46,310 nucleotides of DNA, from the IMG/VR virus record IMGVR_UViG_3300043772_004025, positions 1-46,310 of that record. One strand, 5' to 3'. Positions 1 to 7,993 of the stretch are shown here, one piece after another. This DNA comes from a virus. Positions within the stretch are counted from its first letter, which is position 1. Each line of letters starts with the position of its first letter. The notes under the pieces were generated by a model. That model had not been told where the DNA came from. It worked only from the letters and a program-made list of their open reading frames with translations, and searched no databases. A program made the translations under genes and the position numbers.

Positions 1-238
1 CATTTTTAAAATTTTTAAAAGTTTCATTTAACTTATCAAAATTGTAAGATATCGGTTCAAATAAATGATATTCGGAATTTTGATTTAAAAATGGTATTGT
101 AGTATCTCTGGCACCAACATCAAATATAATTGAATTATCTTTTATAATATTTTTAATTATTAAATTTTCACCATTAGTTTCTTCGTCCGAATTATTGGTG
201 ATTAAATTATTTAAACTTATATTAGATCTTATCATCAT
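1..238 (-). CDS. FkbM-type methyltransferase, partial (C-terminus beyond window)
   Basis: The reading frame opens at the first of two adjacent ATG codons (238) and stays open to the window edge, giving 79 residues of an unfinished protein. Residues 38-43 read IFDVGA, the glycine-rich SAM-binding loop of FkbM-type O-methyltransferases, and residues 59-62 read LFEP, matching the acidic residue that follows strand 2 in that family (compare HIGAHFG and FFEP in the complete FkbM protein at 3628-4263). By family it would methylate a sugar hydroxyl in the cytoplasm. It is the most downstream gene seen of the minus-strand glycan cassette, 8 bases after the next methyltransferase. The catalytic C-terminal half is not visible, so the family call rests on the N-terminal third only. 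Confidence 0.55.
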   Translation of the reverse strand, partial: MMIRSNISLNNLITNNSDEETNGENLIIKNIIKDNSIIFDVGARDTTIPFLNQNSEYHLFEPISYNFDKLNETFKNFKN

Positions 239-246
239 TACAAATA

Positions 247-921
247 TTATAATTTTTTAGTTATAAATGCCATCATAGAATAAAAAGAAATATTTTGTAT
301 ACTACCTGTTTTTTTATCCATATCCCAAATCATTTTATTGAAAAAATTATCCATATCTTCCCTTTTATTTATAAACCATTCACTATAGGTATCACCAAAT
401 GATATACCTCCAAGAACACCTTTAACTGTTGGTTCAGAGTTATACCTCATACCTGGCCATAAAATTTTGTTTGCTGGTTCATAAGTGCACAATAAATCTT
501 CTATCACATAAATTCCACCCGGCTTTAAATTATTATAAAACAAATGGTTATAACTATTGATTATCATTTCATTTACATGTGCACCATCGTCAATAATAAT
601 ATCAAATTGGGTATCACCGTATGTTTGTTTTAAAAATTCAATGTCGTTTTGACTTCCTATGTTAATTTTTATTCTTTCTTCTTCAAATTTTCTAGAAGGG
701 TCTATATCTAATCCATAAATTTCACCATTATGAAAATATTCTTTCCATGTTTTAATTGATTTTCCAGTAAAAACACCAATTTCTAAAACTTTAACTTTTT
801 CATTTCTTAATTTTTCAAAATGGTATTGATAATTATCTAAATAACAAACACCATTAAAAGAATGATCGTGGTCTGCCTTATCTGTCCCGTGTTTTATTCC
901 AATTTCTTTTAAACTTAACAT
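247..921 (-). CDS. Class I SAM methyltransferase, MycE/TylE-like sugar O-methyltransferase
   Basis: A 224-residue protein with the arrangement of macrolide-sugar O-methyltransferases such as MycE and TylE: HGTDK at 11-15, SAM-binding LEIGVFTGKS at 46-55, YGLDID at 69-74, the metal-binding type DDGAH at 111-115 and GGIYVIEDL at 135-143. In that family the enzyme transfers a methyl group from SAM to a sugar hydroxyl, usually with Mg2+. It lacks a signal peptide or membrane segment, so it should act in the cytoplasm. It sits between an FkbM-type methyltransferase and a sugar aminotransferase, pointing to late trimming of a glycan. Its start is preceded by an A/T-rich tract containing five TTTTA repeats (plus-strand reading). 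A second copy of the family lies at 5039-5701. The acceptor is unknown. Confidence 0.75.
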   Translation of the reverse strand: MLSLKEIGIKHGTDKADHDHSFNGVCYLDNYQYHFEKLRNEKVKVLEIGVFTGKSIKTWKEYFHNGEIYGLDIDPSRKFEEERIKINIGSQNDIEFLKQTYGDTQFDIIIDDGAHVNEMIINSYNHLFYNNLKPGGIYVIEDLLCTYEPANKILWPGMRYNSEPTVKGVLGGISFGDTYSEWFINKREDMDNFFNKMIWDMDKKTGSIQNISFYSMMAFITKKL

Positions 922-930
922 TTTTTTAAT

Positions 931-955
931 TTTTATTTTATTTTATTTTATTTTA
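931..955. repeat. Pentanucleotide tandem repeat (TTTTA)x5
   Basis: Five exact copies of TTTTA (TAAAA on the coding minus strand) fill the gap between the aminotransferase stop codon and the start of the MycE-like methyltransferase. The tract lies 10-34 bases upstream of the methyltransferase ATG. Changes in copy number could alter initiation efficiency, but that is inference; such low-complexity spacers can also arise by chance in AT-rich DNA. Confidence 0.8.
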
Positions 956-2050
956 CTACCAACCACTTTTTATTATTTCTGTTATTTTGTGTGCGTCGGA
1001 TTCACTAATTTTATCATGTATTGGTATATGAATTTGATTATCATCAAAAAACCTTTGATTTGCCAATGTAAAATCCTTACCGCCAAAAATTGAGTTTTTA
1101 TCAATACCTAAATGAACCACTGAGGTTGGGATGCCTTCTGATTTTAATTTATTTATAAAATCAACTCTATTTTCCACAAACAAAGGGAATAACCAGTAAG
1201 AAGAAGTTCTATCGTTTTTATATGGTAGTAATTTTAATCCTTTAACTTTTGATAACTCTTCCTCATATTTTTTAGCAATTTTTTTGATGTAGTCAAGTTT
1301 TTTATCAATAACTTCCAAATTACCCAACCCAATTGATGCCGCAATATCGTTCATATGATATTTAAATCCAATATTAGTTATATCGTATTCTCTTTCCCCT
1401 AATATTGATGGTTTTGAATTTTCTCTATCTATATCAAACCATCTTAATCTTTTGATAAATTTAGAATCTTGTTCGTTTTTGCATGTAAGTAAACCACCAT
1501 CACCTGTGGTTAAATGTTTTATTGCTTGAAAAGAAAATGAAGTAAAATCGGATATTGTGCCAATATTTTTATTTTTATAAACAGAACCAAAAGCGTGTGC
1601 AGCGTCTTCTATGACTTTTAAATTATGTGTTTTAGCCAAGTCATTAATTTCGTCCATATCACAAGGATAGCCTGCCCAATGAACAGGTATTATAACTTTT
1701 GTTTTTTCTGTGATTTTATTTTTTATAGACTCTATCGATATGTTACCGTCTAAATTTATATCGGCAAAAACCGGTTTAGCACCACATTGTAAAATAACAT
1801 GACCTGTTGCCACAAAAGTTTGTGCCGGTAAAATAACTTCATCACCCTCTTTAACCCCTGAGGCTATTAAAGCCAGTCTCATGGTTACAGTACCACTATT
1901 TAAACTTACTGTGTTTGGAAAACTGTATTTTTCAGACAATTTTTGTTCAAATAAATCAGCCTTTTTACCGGCCGATATTACAGTACTTTGTAAAGTTTCG
2001 TTAACTATTTTTATAGATTCCTCAGATATTGTAGTAGAAAAAAAATCCAT
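956..2050 (-). CDS. DegT/DnrJ/EryC1/StrS-family sugar aminotransferase
   Basis: A 364-residue, full-length PLP-dependent nucleotide-sugar aminotransferase. The visible marks are NSGT at 51-54 (PLP phosphate pocket), EDAAHAFG at 148-155 (Asp that contacts the pyridine ring), and SFQAIKHLTTGDGG at 173-186, where Lys178 is the predicted Schiff-base lysine. Members convert a keto-deoxysugar nucleotide into an amino sugar, usually with glutamate as donor. No NDP-sugar dehydratase that would supply the keto substrate is present in the window, so the phage either borrows the host's intermediate or encodes the partner to the left. It lies 2 bases downstream of a GT2 gene in the same minus-strand operon. 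Confidence 0.88.
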   Translation of the reverse strand: MDFFSTTISEESIKIVNETLQSTVISAGKKADLFEQKLSEKYSFPNTVSLNSGTVTMRLALIASGVKEGDEVILPAQTFVATGHVILQCGAKPVFADINLDGNISIESIKNKITEKTKVIIPVHWAGYPCDMDEINDLAKTHNLKVIEDAAHAFGSVYKNKNIGTISDFTSFSFQAIKHLTTGDGGLLTCKNEQDSKFIKRLRWFDIDRENSKPSILGEREYDITNIGFKYHMNDIAASIGLGNLEVIDKKLDYIKKIAKKYEEELSKVKGLKLLPYKNDRTSSYWLFPLFVENRVDFINKLKSEGIPTSVVHLGIDKNSIFGGKDFTLANQRFFDDNQIHIPIHDKISESDAHKITEIIKSGW

Positions 2051-2052
2051 TT

Positions 2053-2847
2053 TTAAAATATCAAAAATTCTTTATTTAATTTATTATTATCATCCCTAAG
2101 TTTAGCAGTACACTCGTCTAACTCTTTCTTGAAGGAATCGTCGTTTATTTTAAAATTTTTATTAACTTGGATTATGTCAGAATTCTCTAGTTTACCGCCG
2201 TATAGTAAAGTGTTTGATTTCTGATTTAATATTCTAACCCACGTTAGTACATTTGTTGTAGACCCCAAATAATTTGATTTAGTTAATTCTAAAGATATTT
2301 GCCTATCGGTCCTGGCCCCATACTTATTACTAAGTAAATCTAAGTTTTTGGTTATATCTCTTTTAATTAAAAAACCTAACCCACACAAACCTTCTTGTAA
2401 ACCATTTATTTCAGGGTTTGTAGAATTTTTTTCTTTCATAATATTATGATAACCCGAATAATGCATGGCATTAAACTGTCTACTATAACCTTGTGACATT
2501 AACCAGTCTACATTTTTATTATTTTCTAAAAATTGTAAACATTTTTCTATGGCAAAATAATCAAAAGCATCGTCATCGGTTATAAATTTAATGTATTCAC
2601 CTGAGGCTATTTCTAAGGCCTTTTTATAGCCATGCCATTCACCTAAATCTTTTTCTTCAGACAAAATAATCTTATCTATTAAATTATTAAATTTTAAATT
2701 TTTCAAATACTCAACAGTACCGTCATTACTAAAACCGTCAGCCACTATTATTTCCGTATTAGGGATTTTATTTTTAATAAAATTTTCTAAAATGGGTTTT
2801 AAGGTTTCTAACTTATTGTATGTAGTTAATAAAAAAGAACATCTCAT
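2053..2847 (-). CDS. Glycosyltransferase family 2 (GT-A fold)
   Basis: A 264-residue single-domain GT2 protein. Residues 8-11 (TTYN) form the first strand motif, DGFSNDGT at 37-44 is the usual nucleotide-binding segment, and TDDDAFD at 90-96 carries the metal-binding DxD-type motif. These enzymes are inverting transferases that move a sugar from an NDP-sugar to a growing glycan. There are no transmembrane helices, unlike polymerising GT2 synthases, so a single-sugar transfer in the cytoplasm is more likely. Its start codon overlaps the stop of the upstream GT10-like gene by one base, which indicates translational coupling. The donor and acceptor sugars cannot be read from the sequence. Confidence 0.82.
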   Translation of the reverse strand: MRCSFLLTTYNKLETLKPILENFIKNKIPNTEIIVADGFSNDGTVEYLKNLKFNNLIDKIILSEEKDLGEWHGYKKALEIASGEYIKFITDDDAFDYFAIEKCLQFLENNKNVDWLMSQGYSRQFNAMHYSGYHNIMKEKNSTNPEINGLQEGLCGLGFLIKRDITKNLDLLSNKYGARTDRQISLELTKSNYLGSTTNVLTWVRILNQKSNTLLYGGKLENSDIIQVNKNFKINDDSFKKELDECTAKLRDDNNKLNKEFLIF

Positions 2848-3644
2848 TATTTAATATAATTTAAAAACATGTAATCTTCAGAAATAGGCCAATTTAAAAC
2901 CCTTTCTAAATTATCTTTAACCGCATCTATTTTAGATTGGTATAAATCTATTGATATTTGGTCTATATTAAAATCTTCTAACATAATAATACCATCTTTG
3001 TTAAAAAATTCACCGATATTGGGCGTACCCCAAAAAACAGGTATTGTACCTGTGGCAAAACAGTCCGTTATTTTTTCACAAAAAATATTTGGGTAATTAT
3101 CATTTTCCATTGCTATAGAAAAATGGTAATTTATTAAACCATCTTCTTTTTTGTGTATAGGCCTAAAACCAAAGCCGTAATGGTCAACAACTTTTTTGTA
3201 TTTTGAAATAATTTCTTGCCTATATGTATGTCCAGGACACATATTTTTAGAAGAAGCTATCATAGATATTAATTTAGATTTTTGATATACTTTGCGGTCG
3301 TTTACCCATGGTACCGCATTAGGTATTAAAAATTTAAACTTTGGTGATAATCTTAACAGCCTAATATCATGTGTAAAAATTAATTCAAAATTAGATTCAA
3401 CCGATTCTATATTATTTTTTACCCATTCTATAACATTTTTTATTATAGCTGAAGATTCGGCAATCCATGCGTAATTTTTTTTTGACCCATCAACTTTAGC
3501 ATCTATTATAGAATTGTCTATATAAACACTTATAGGTGCCGTAAATTCATTTTTAACCCACTCAACATGTTCAGGTACGGACCACCCAGAAGATGAATAA
3601 GCGTGTTGGAATCCTCCTCCTATTAAATTAATTTTTTGCTTCAT
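2847..3644 (-). CDS. GT10-like (alpha-1,3-fucosyltransferase-type) glycosyltransferase
   Basis: A 265-residue protein whose C-terminal half resembles the GT10 fucosyltransferase signature: HFSIAMEN at 174-181, then FCEKITDCFATGTIPVFWGT at 188-207, the equivalent of the family's EN..DY.TEK....L..G.VPVY.G segment that binds GDP-fucose. It is shorter than typical bacterial FucTs (about 350-480 residues) and the N-terminal acceptor-binding part is diverged, so exostosin-like or other GT-B proteins are alternatives. If GT10 is right, it adds fucose in alpha-1,3/4 linkage, as in Lewis X. It overlaps the upstream FkbM gene by 17 bases and belongs to the same operon as a GT11 fucosyltransferase-like gene. 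Confidence 0.62.
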   Translation of the reverse strand: MKQKINLIGGGFQHAYSSSGWSVPEHVEWVKNEFTAPISVYIDNSIIDAKVDGSKKNYAWIAESSAIIKNVIEWVKNNIESVESNFELIFTHDIRLLRLSPKFKFLIPNAVPWVNDRKVYQKSKLISMIASSKNMCPGHTYRQEIISKYKKVVDHYGFGFRPIHKKEDGLINYHFSIAMENDNYPNIFCEKITDCFATGTIPVFWGTPNIGEFFNKDGIIMLEDFNIDQISIDLYQSKIDAVKDNLERVLNWPISEDYMFLNYIK

Positions 3645-4263
3645 TGTTCTTTATGTAAAAAGCATCTCCCCATGTACCACCATCCCAAGTAGTTTCTACA
3701 CGAACAAAATTATAAACTGATAAAAAACTATCTAACTCATTTATTTTAGCACAGTTTTTATAAACTTCATCCCGATTAACCTCGGTCATAATGTAATCAA
3801 TGTTTTTTAAAAATTCAGAAGCACCTTTAAAAACTTCTAACTCATAACCCTGAACGTCAATGTTAATAAAATTATAATCTTCTTTTTCTTCAATAAAATT
3901 ATCTAACTTAGTTATTTTAACTTTTATTTTATTATTAAATCTTATGTGTGGATATTGTTGTAGATGTATGTGTGGTTCTAAAATGGAACTTGATTGTCCC
4001 TGATTGGCCGATTCAACGTTCATTTCAATTTCACCAACTGTGTTACCTAGAGCTGTGTTAACTAATATTGCGTTTTTATTTTTTCCATGTATATTTTCTT
4101 TTAACTTTTCAAAAGTGTGAGGTAATGGTTCAAAAAACATTACATTTTTAATATTTAAATTTTCATATACCGAAAATTCTTGGCCAAAATGAGCTCCAAT
4201 ATGTAAAACACCTTTAATGTTTAAGTTATATTTTTCTTTTAATTTTAATAAATCTAATAACAT
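3628..4263 (-). CDS. FkbM-family methyltransferase
   Basis: A 211-residue protein from the ATG at 4263, chosen over the ATG at 4287 because it lies 3 bases beyond the upstream gene's stop codon, the normal spacing here. HIGAHFGQE at 21-29 is the SAM-binding loop, FFEP at 43-46 contacts the SAM ribose, and NIDVQGYELEVFKGA at 134-148 is the FkbM hallmark in its usual place. The family O-methylates sugars and polyketides; in polysaccharide clusters it caps or decorates glycans. No membrane segment is visible. It is the second FkbM-type gene in the cassette, alongside two MycE-type methyltransferases, so at least four methyl transfers may be possible. Confidence 0.85.
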   Translation of the reverse strand: MLLDLLKLKEKYNLNIKGVLHIGAHFGQEFSVYENLNIKNVMFFEPLPHTFEKLKENIHGKNKNAILVNTALGNTVGEIEMNVESANQGQSSSILEPHIHLQQYPHIRFNNKIKVKITKLDNFIEEKEDYNFINIDVQGYELEVFKGASEFLKNIDYIMTEVNRDEVYKNCAKINELDSFLSVYNFVRVETTWDGGTWGDAFYIKNNEAKN

Positions 4264-4265
4264 TT

Positions 4266-5042
4266 TTAAAAATTTATATTTAAACAATTATTTTTTATAT
4301 AGTTAATCATTTTTATATCATTTGTAACTATTTTGTGATACATTAATTTTGGGTCGTCGATTATTTTTTGATATATCATAGGAAAATCCCTTTCAAAAAA
4401 ATACCTGTCTAAGGTATCTCCGTATTTATCTTTAATCAATCTTTCAAAAGAAGTTATTTTTTCTGTAAAAAATTTTGGGTTACAGTTATCGATAAAATAA
4501 TTTATAACTTGTCCATCGTTAACCCAAAAAGTGTAATAACTAGCTAAATTATTTATGTTAGGTTTACCATAAATAATTAAAGGTAAAGTTGTATTTAAAT
4601 AATTTTCCGCAGTTATACCAATATAGGGGGTGTATATAGATATTTTATTATCTACCATATTTTTTTCAATACTTTCTTTTTTGTCCCAAAAAATATTAAA
4701 AACTTCTTTTCTAAAATCATGTGAATTACTAGTCACACCTTTAGTGTGACCAAACCAATATATATCGTATTTTTTACCAGAATTTTTTAATACTCTTAAG
4801 GCTGTTTGAAAAGCCGAAACGTCACTATCAATTAGTAACTCTTTTGGTGTAATTTCGTAATTTATTTTTAATTTATTTGAATAATCATTTAACGTATCAA
4901 TCCATTCAGAACAGGAGTTATTGACACCTACATATAAGTCATAGTTTTTAAAAGATTCTAAAAACTTATCTAAAAATTCTTTACCTACGGATATTTTATC
5001 TTTAGATGGTATGTGTGATGCAAATATTATACAACCTTTCAT
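4266..5042 (-). CDS. Unknown cassette protein, possible glycan-acting enzyme
   Basis: A 258-residue soluble protein that I do not recognise with confidence. The most distinctive segment is YWFGHTKGVTS at 95-105, reminiscent of the HTKG patch found in some rhamnan-synthesis-like and capsule-cluster glycosyltransferase proteins. It also has an N-terminal strand (GCIIFASHIPS, 3-13) and YDLYVGVNNS at 34-43, which could be the start of a GT-A-type Rossmann fold. It is embedded between two methyltransferases in the glycan cassette with a 4-base start/stop overlap upstream. A role in sugar transfer is inference from context; no catalytic DxD motif is evident. Confidence 0.6.
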   Translation of the reverse strand: MKGCIIFASHIPSKDKISVGKEFLDKFLESFKNYDLYVGVNNSCSEWIDTLNDYSNKLKINYEITPKELLIDSDVSAFQTALRVLKNSGKKYDIYWFGHTKGVTSNSHDFRKEVFNIFWDKKESIEKNMVDNKISIYTPYIGITAENYLNTTLPLIIYGKPNINNLASYYTFWVNDGQVINYFIDNCNPKFFTEKITSFERLIKDKYGDTLDRYFFERDFPMIYQKIIDDPKLMYHKIVTNDIKMINYIKNNCLNINF

Positions 5043-5701
5043 TTTTTGTAAATCAACGCAATTTCAGAAGACCTTGCCATACCAACTTCAATTTTTTCTA
5101 TATTTTGGTTTAGATATAATGATTCTTCTTGTGTTATATAATCAGAAATTATTTCTCCTTTTTTTTGGAATTCGTATAATATATCTAAAGTTTTTTTATC
5201 ATTACCTACATAATGTGGTATATGACAAGTGTGTAAATCTTCGATAATGTAAATACCACCATTTTTAAGGTATTTAAAAAGTATTGATAAACTTATTTGG
5301 TGTTGTTTCATAGTATGTCCACCATCGTCGATAATAACATCAAAATTACCACCTGTTAAATTAATTAAATTAGTCAAATCTTCTTTTGATTCTTGGTTAC
5401 AGATAAAAGTTTTAATTCTATCATTATCAATATCAGTAAAATTATATAAATCAATACCGTATATTTCACTATTTGGTAGGTAATCGTACCAAGTTTTTAA
5501 AGAAGCTCCAGGTAATCTCCTACCCTCATTTTCTCCTCTTTGTTGTTCCACCAAAGAAGGCCTGTAAATACCTATTTCTAAAATTTTTAATTTTTCATTT
5601 TTTTTATTAGAAAATATTTTTTCATAAAAAGGCACGTAATTATGGTCACTTTCCATTTTATCAGTACCATACTTTTTCATTATTTTATTTAAATCACTCA
5701 T
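5039..5701 (-). CDS. Class I SAM methyltransferase, MycE/TylE-like (second copy)
   Basis: A 220-residue protein of the same family as the one at 247-921: YGTDK at 11-15, LEIG at 41-44, YGIDLY at 81-86, DDGGH at 125-129 and GGIYIIEDLHTCH at 148-160. The IEDLHT.H stretch is even closer to the macrolide-sugar methyltransferases than in the other copy. An insert after the SAM-binding loop (about residues 46-67, with RPSLVEQQRG) is not present in the other copy and may shape a different acceptor pocket. It would methylate a sugar hydroxyl using SAM and a divalent metal. It overlaps the downstream unknown gene by 4 bases, typical of translational coupling. Confidence 0.76.
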   Translation of the reverse strand: MSDLNKIMKKYGTDKMESDHNYVPFYEKIFSNKKNEKLKILEIGIYRPSLVEQQRGENEGRRLPGASLKTWYDYLPNSEIYGIDLYNFTDIDNDRIKTFICNQESKEDLTNLINLTGGNFDVIIDDGGHTMKQHQISLSILFKYLKNGGIYIIEDLHTCHIPHYVGNDKKTLDILYEFQKKGEIISDYITQEESLYLNQNIEKIEVGMARSSEIALIYKK

Positions 5702-5707
5702 ATTTTT

Positions 5708-6493
5708 TTATATTTTTATCCAATTATTAGGTATCGTATCTTCTTGATCTTGTGGTCCGCTTGGTCCAAACCATTTTTTAGGTCCGATAATAATTTTATA
5801 TGGATTTTGGTTCAGGTAAGCACCCCACCAGCTGAAAGAACTATTTGCTATTATATTTGAATCACAATTCATCATTAAAATAAAATCTTCCACTTCATCT
5901 TCAAAAGGTGAAATTATATGATTAATATTTTTAAAAGTTTCAATACACCAGTTTTTATCGTCTGAAATGAAAACAGGTGTAAATTTACCAATTTTTTCTT
6001 CCATTAAAGATAAGGCTTTTTTATAATAATCTAAACCACAAGGTGTGTGTACGTGTGGGAATTTTAAATAATCACCTCTTCTAACGTGAATTGAGACTAG
6101 TTTTTGTCCTTGAACCCAATGTAAAACCTTTTTCCATTTTTCTTCTTCTGATTTAAAACCTTTTAACAGTTTTTCTACAATATCTTTTTTATTTTCCTCA
6201 AAAAATTTTTCTGACTGAAAAAAACCTTGTAATTGTAAATTTTTTTTATAAGGAATGATTTCAAAAGAATGCCCTTTTTGTGTGAATGTGTTTTCTATTT
6301 TAGAAATTTTACTGTCTGTAAATTCTTTAAAAATAGTGTTTTTATATTTTATAGATTGGTGACCTTGGTGGGGGGTATGGCAAACGTCAAAATTAAATTC
6401 AGCTGTGTCATTATTTTTTTTAGCCAAATTATATGTAGCAACGACTTGAAATATTTGATTTCCTAAACCTCCGGCTAAATAAGTTGTAACCAT
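5708..6493 (-). CDS. GT11 alpha-1,2-fucosyltransferase-like
   Basis: A 261-residue protein with the GT11 motifs in order: GGLGNQIFQ at 8-16, the GDP-fucose-binding HVRRGDY at 136-142, FISDD at 175-179, and NSSFSWWGAYL at 217-227. This combination is diagnostic for alpha-1,2-fucosyltransferases such as Helicobacter FutC and Escherichia coli WbsJ, which add fucose to a terminal galactose. Length is slightly below the usual 280-300 residues but no motif is missing. The gene lies one base downstream of the GT25 gene, so a galactosyltransferase-like protein and a fucosyltransferase are made together. GDP-fucose would have to come from the host, as no synthesis genes are seen. Confidence 0.9.
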   Translation of the reverse strand: MVTTYLAGGLGNQIFQVVATYNLAKKNNDTAEFNFDVCHTPHQGHQSIKYKNTIFKEFTDSKISKIENTFTQKGHSFEIIPYKKNLQLQGFFQSEKFFEENKKDIVEKLLKGFKSEEEKWKKVLHWVQGQKLVSIHVRRGDYLKFPHVHTPCGLDYYKKALSLMEEKIGKFTPVFISDDKNWCIETFKNINHIISPFEDEVEDFILMMNCDSNIIANSSFSWWGAYLNQNPYKIIIGPKKWFGPSGPQDQEDTIPNNWIKI

Positions 6494-7147
6494 TTATTTT
6501 TTTAAAAAATCATAATCCATTACGGTATTTTGAATATCAGAAAAACCTGTTCTTTGCCAAGCTAGATGAGGTCTGAAACAATACCAATTACTTATTCTTT
6601 GTAAATCCGCCATGAAGAAATCGGCTGCCACTGAAGTTTTAATAACATCTTTACCGTTATCAATTACGTTTTGTATTCTACTATTCATATAATCTATAGT
6701 TTCATTAAAAACTTTAGAGTTCAAACCGTAACAATGTAGAGCGTAAGATCTATTAACCTTTATTAGGTTATTATTAATCATCGTACCCCCACCAACATGA
6801 TTACCACCAAAAAGTATTCCGTCCCAATTTTGGGGTAAATTTGTTGTGAATTCTGTAAATAGATTCTCCAAATTTTCTATAAAATCAACATCATCTTCTA
6901 ATATCAATACGTTTTTAAGTTTTAATTCTTTAGCTTTTTCAATGACTTTTGTGTGACTAATAGCTCCGGCAAGTTCACTATCATATGGGTACCCTAAATT
7001 ATAGGTTTTTTTACTACCGTCAAATGCAGAAAAACGCTCAACTTTTAGATTTAATTTAGAAAATATTTTTTCACATTCTTCCCACCTATCGGTTCTTCTA
7101 TCTAAATTTATACAATAAATTTTATCAAAATATTCGTTTAATTTCAT
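6494..7147 (-). CDS. Glycosyltransferase family 25 (LPS galactosyltransferase-type)
   Basis: A 217-residue GT25 protein: CINLDRRTDRW at 12-22 is the family's opening motif, followed by SAFDG at 40-44, AISHTKVI at 62-69 and the metal-binding LEDDVDF at 83-89. Bacterial GT25 enzymes such as LgtB and LpsA commonly add beta-1,4-linked galactose to lipooligosaccharide; the same fold also serves collagen galactosyltransferases. It has no membrane anchor. It overlaps the next gene's end by 4 bases (ATGA). Together with GT10 and GT11 genes it completes a set that, in other bacteria, builds fucosylated N-acetyllactosamine; the specificity here is inference. Confidence 0.85.
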   Translation of the reverse strand: MKLNEYFDKIYCINLDRRTDRWEECEKIFSKLNLKVERFSAFDGSKKTYNLGYPYDSELAGAISHTKVIEKAKELKLKNVLILEDDVDFIENLENLFTEFTTNLPQNWDGILFGGNHVGGGTMINNNLIKVNRSYALHCYGLNSKVFNETIDYMNSRIQNVIDNGKDVIKTSVAADFFMADLQRISNWYCFRPHLAWQRTGFSDIQNTVMDYDFLKK

Positions 7148-7917
7148 ATAAATAAATTATTAATTTTTTTTACATTATGTAATGTACTAGGTAACCCACC
7201 CCATAAAACCTTCTCAGGGTATTTCCAATTATTATAGTAGCTTACAATCCTATCAATATCATTTGTAAAATTAACTGAAGCTGAACTATTAGTTAATTTA
7301 GTTCTTATATTATTTCTAATGTAAGAACCGTGGTGCATTTGGATGTCTTTTCTTTCTAAAACAACATCCTTGTTACTCGGAGTCATCCTTCTTGTTGGGT
7401 CCACCAAAACTGGTGAAGGTGCCATTAAGACAAAGTTAGAATCGTTTTTAATTTTAAAAATTAAAGAAACATAATATGTTTCAGGTGGATCTAAAGAATA
7501 TTCCCAAGATTTATAATAGGTCTGCATTTGACAATAAGATGAATCGTAATCACCTTCTATTATAATCTTTTTAAGATTTTCAAACTCTGAACTTAAATAA
7601 TATTCATCAGAATCCATTGACATGTGATGGGTACACCCAGCTCCTTGTGATAAGGCTAACCCTATATTTCTTTTTTGAATTTCGTTAAAGTGACCACCTT
7701 TATTAACTTTAGGTGAGTATTCAAATAATTCATCTATTAAACCTTCTGATTTTAATTTTTCCAAAAGACGGATTAATTCTGGACTACAAGTGTTACCAAA
7801 ATTGGATATTGTTTGGTAAACAACACTTACATAATCAACATGTTGTCTTATTTGTTTTATCGAACCCTCTAACAGTTCTTCTCCGTCAAATAGATTGTAT
7901 GATATTCCTAATTTCAT
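7144..7917 (-). CDS. GT2-like glycosyltransferase of the cassette
   Basis: A 257-residue protein beginning MKLGISYNLFDGEE, a pattern seen in GT-A-fold transferases that handle remote GT2-like reactions. The metal-binding motif DSDEYY is at 102-107, where a DxD is expected, and a Gly-His-Phe segment (75-77) precedes it. No transmembrane helix is present. I can place it as a glycosyltransferase but not give it a linkage. Its start is separated from the upstream two-domain transferase by 76 bases containing an 8-bp hairpin, the largest internal gap in this cassette, so it may have a separate transcript level. Confidence 0.55.
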   Translation of the reverse strand: MKLGISYNLFDGEELLEGSIKQIRQHVDYVSVVYQTISNFGNTCSPELIRLLEKLKSEGLIDELFEYSPKVNKGGHFNEIQKRNIGLALSQGAGCTHHMSMDSDEYYLSSEFENLKKIIIEGDYDSSYCQMQTYYKSWEYSLDPPETYYVSLIFKIKNDSNFVLMAPSPVLVDPTRRMTPSNKDVVLERKDIQMHHGSYIRNNIRTKLTNSSASVNFTNDIDRIVSYYNNWKYPEKVLWGGLPSTLHNVKKINNLFI

Positions 7918-7930
7918 AAATTAATTTTAA

Positions 7931-7950
7931 TTAGATTTAAAAAAATCTAA
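7931..7950 (-). terminator. Perfect 8-bp hairpin with A4/T4 loop between cassette genes
   Basis: TTAGATTT and AAATCTAA pair perfectly around a four-base loop. On the minus strand it follows the two-domain transferase gene and is trailed by a T/A-rich stretch. It could be an attenuating terminator or an mRNA-processing/stability element. The stem is almost pure A/T, so its thermodynamic strength is low and the terminator call is tentative. Confidence 0.35.
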
Positions 7951-7993
7951 AGTTAAAAATAATTAATTTTTTACTATACAAACCAAAATTATT

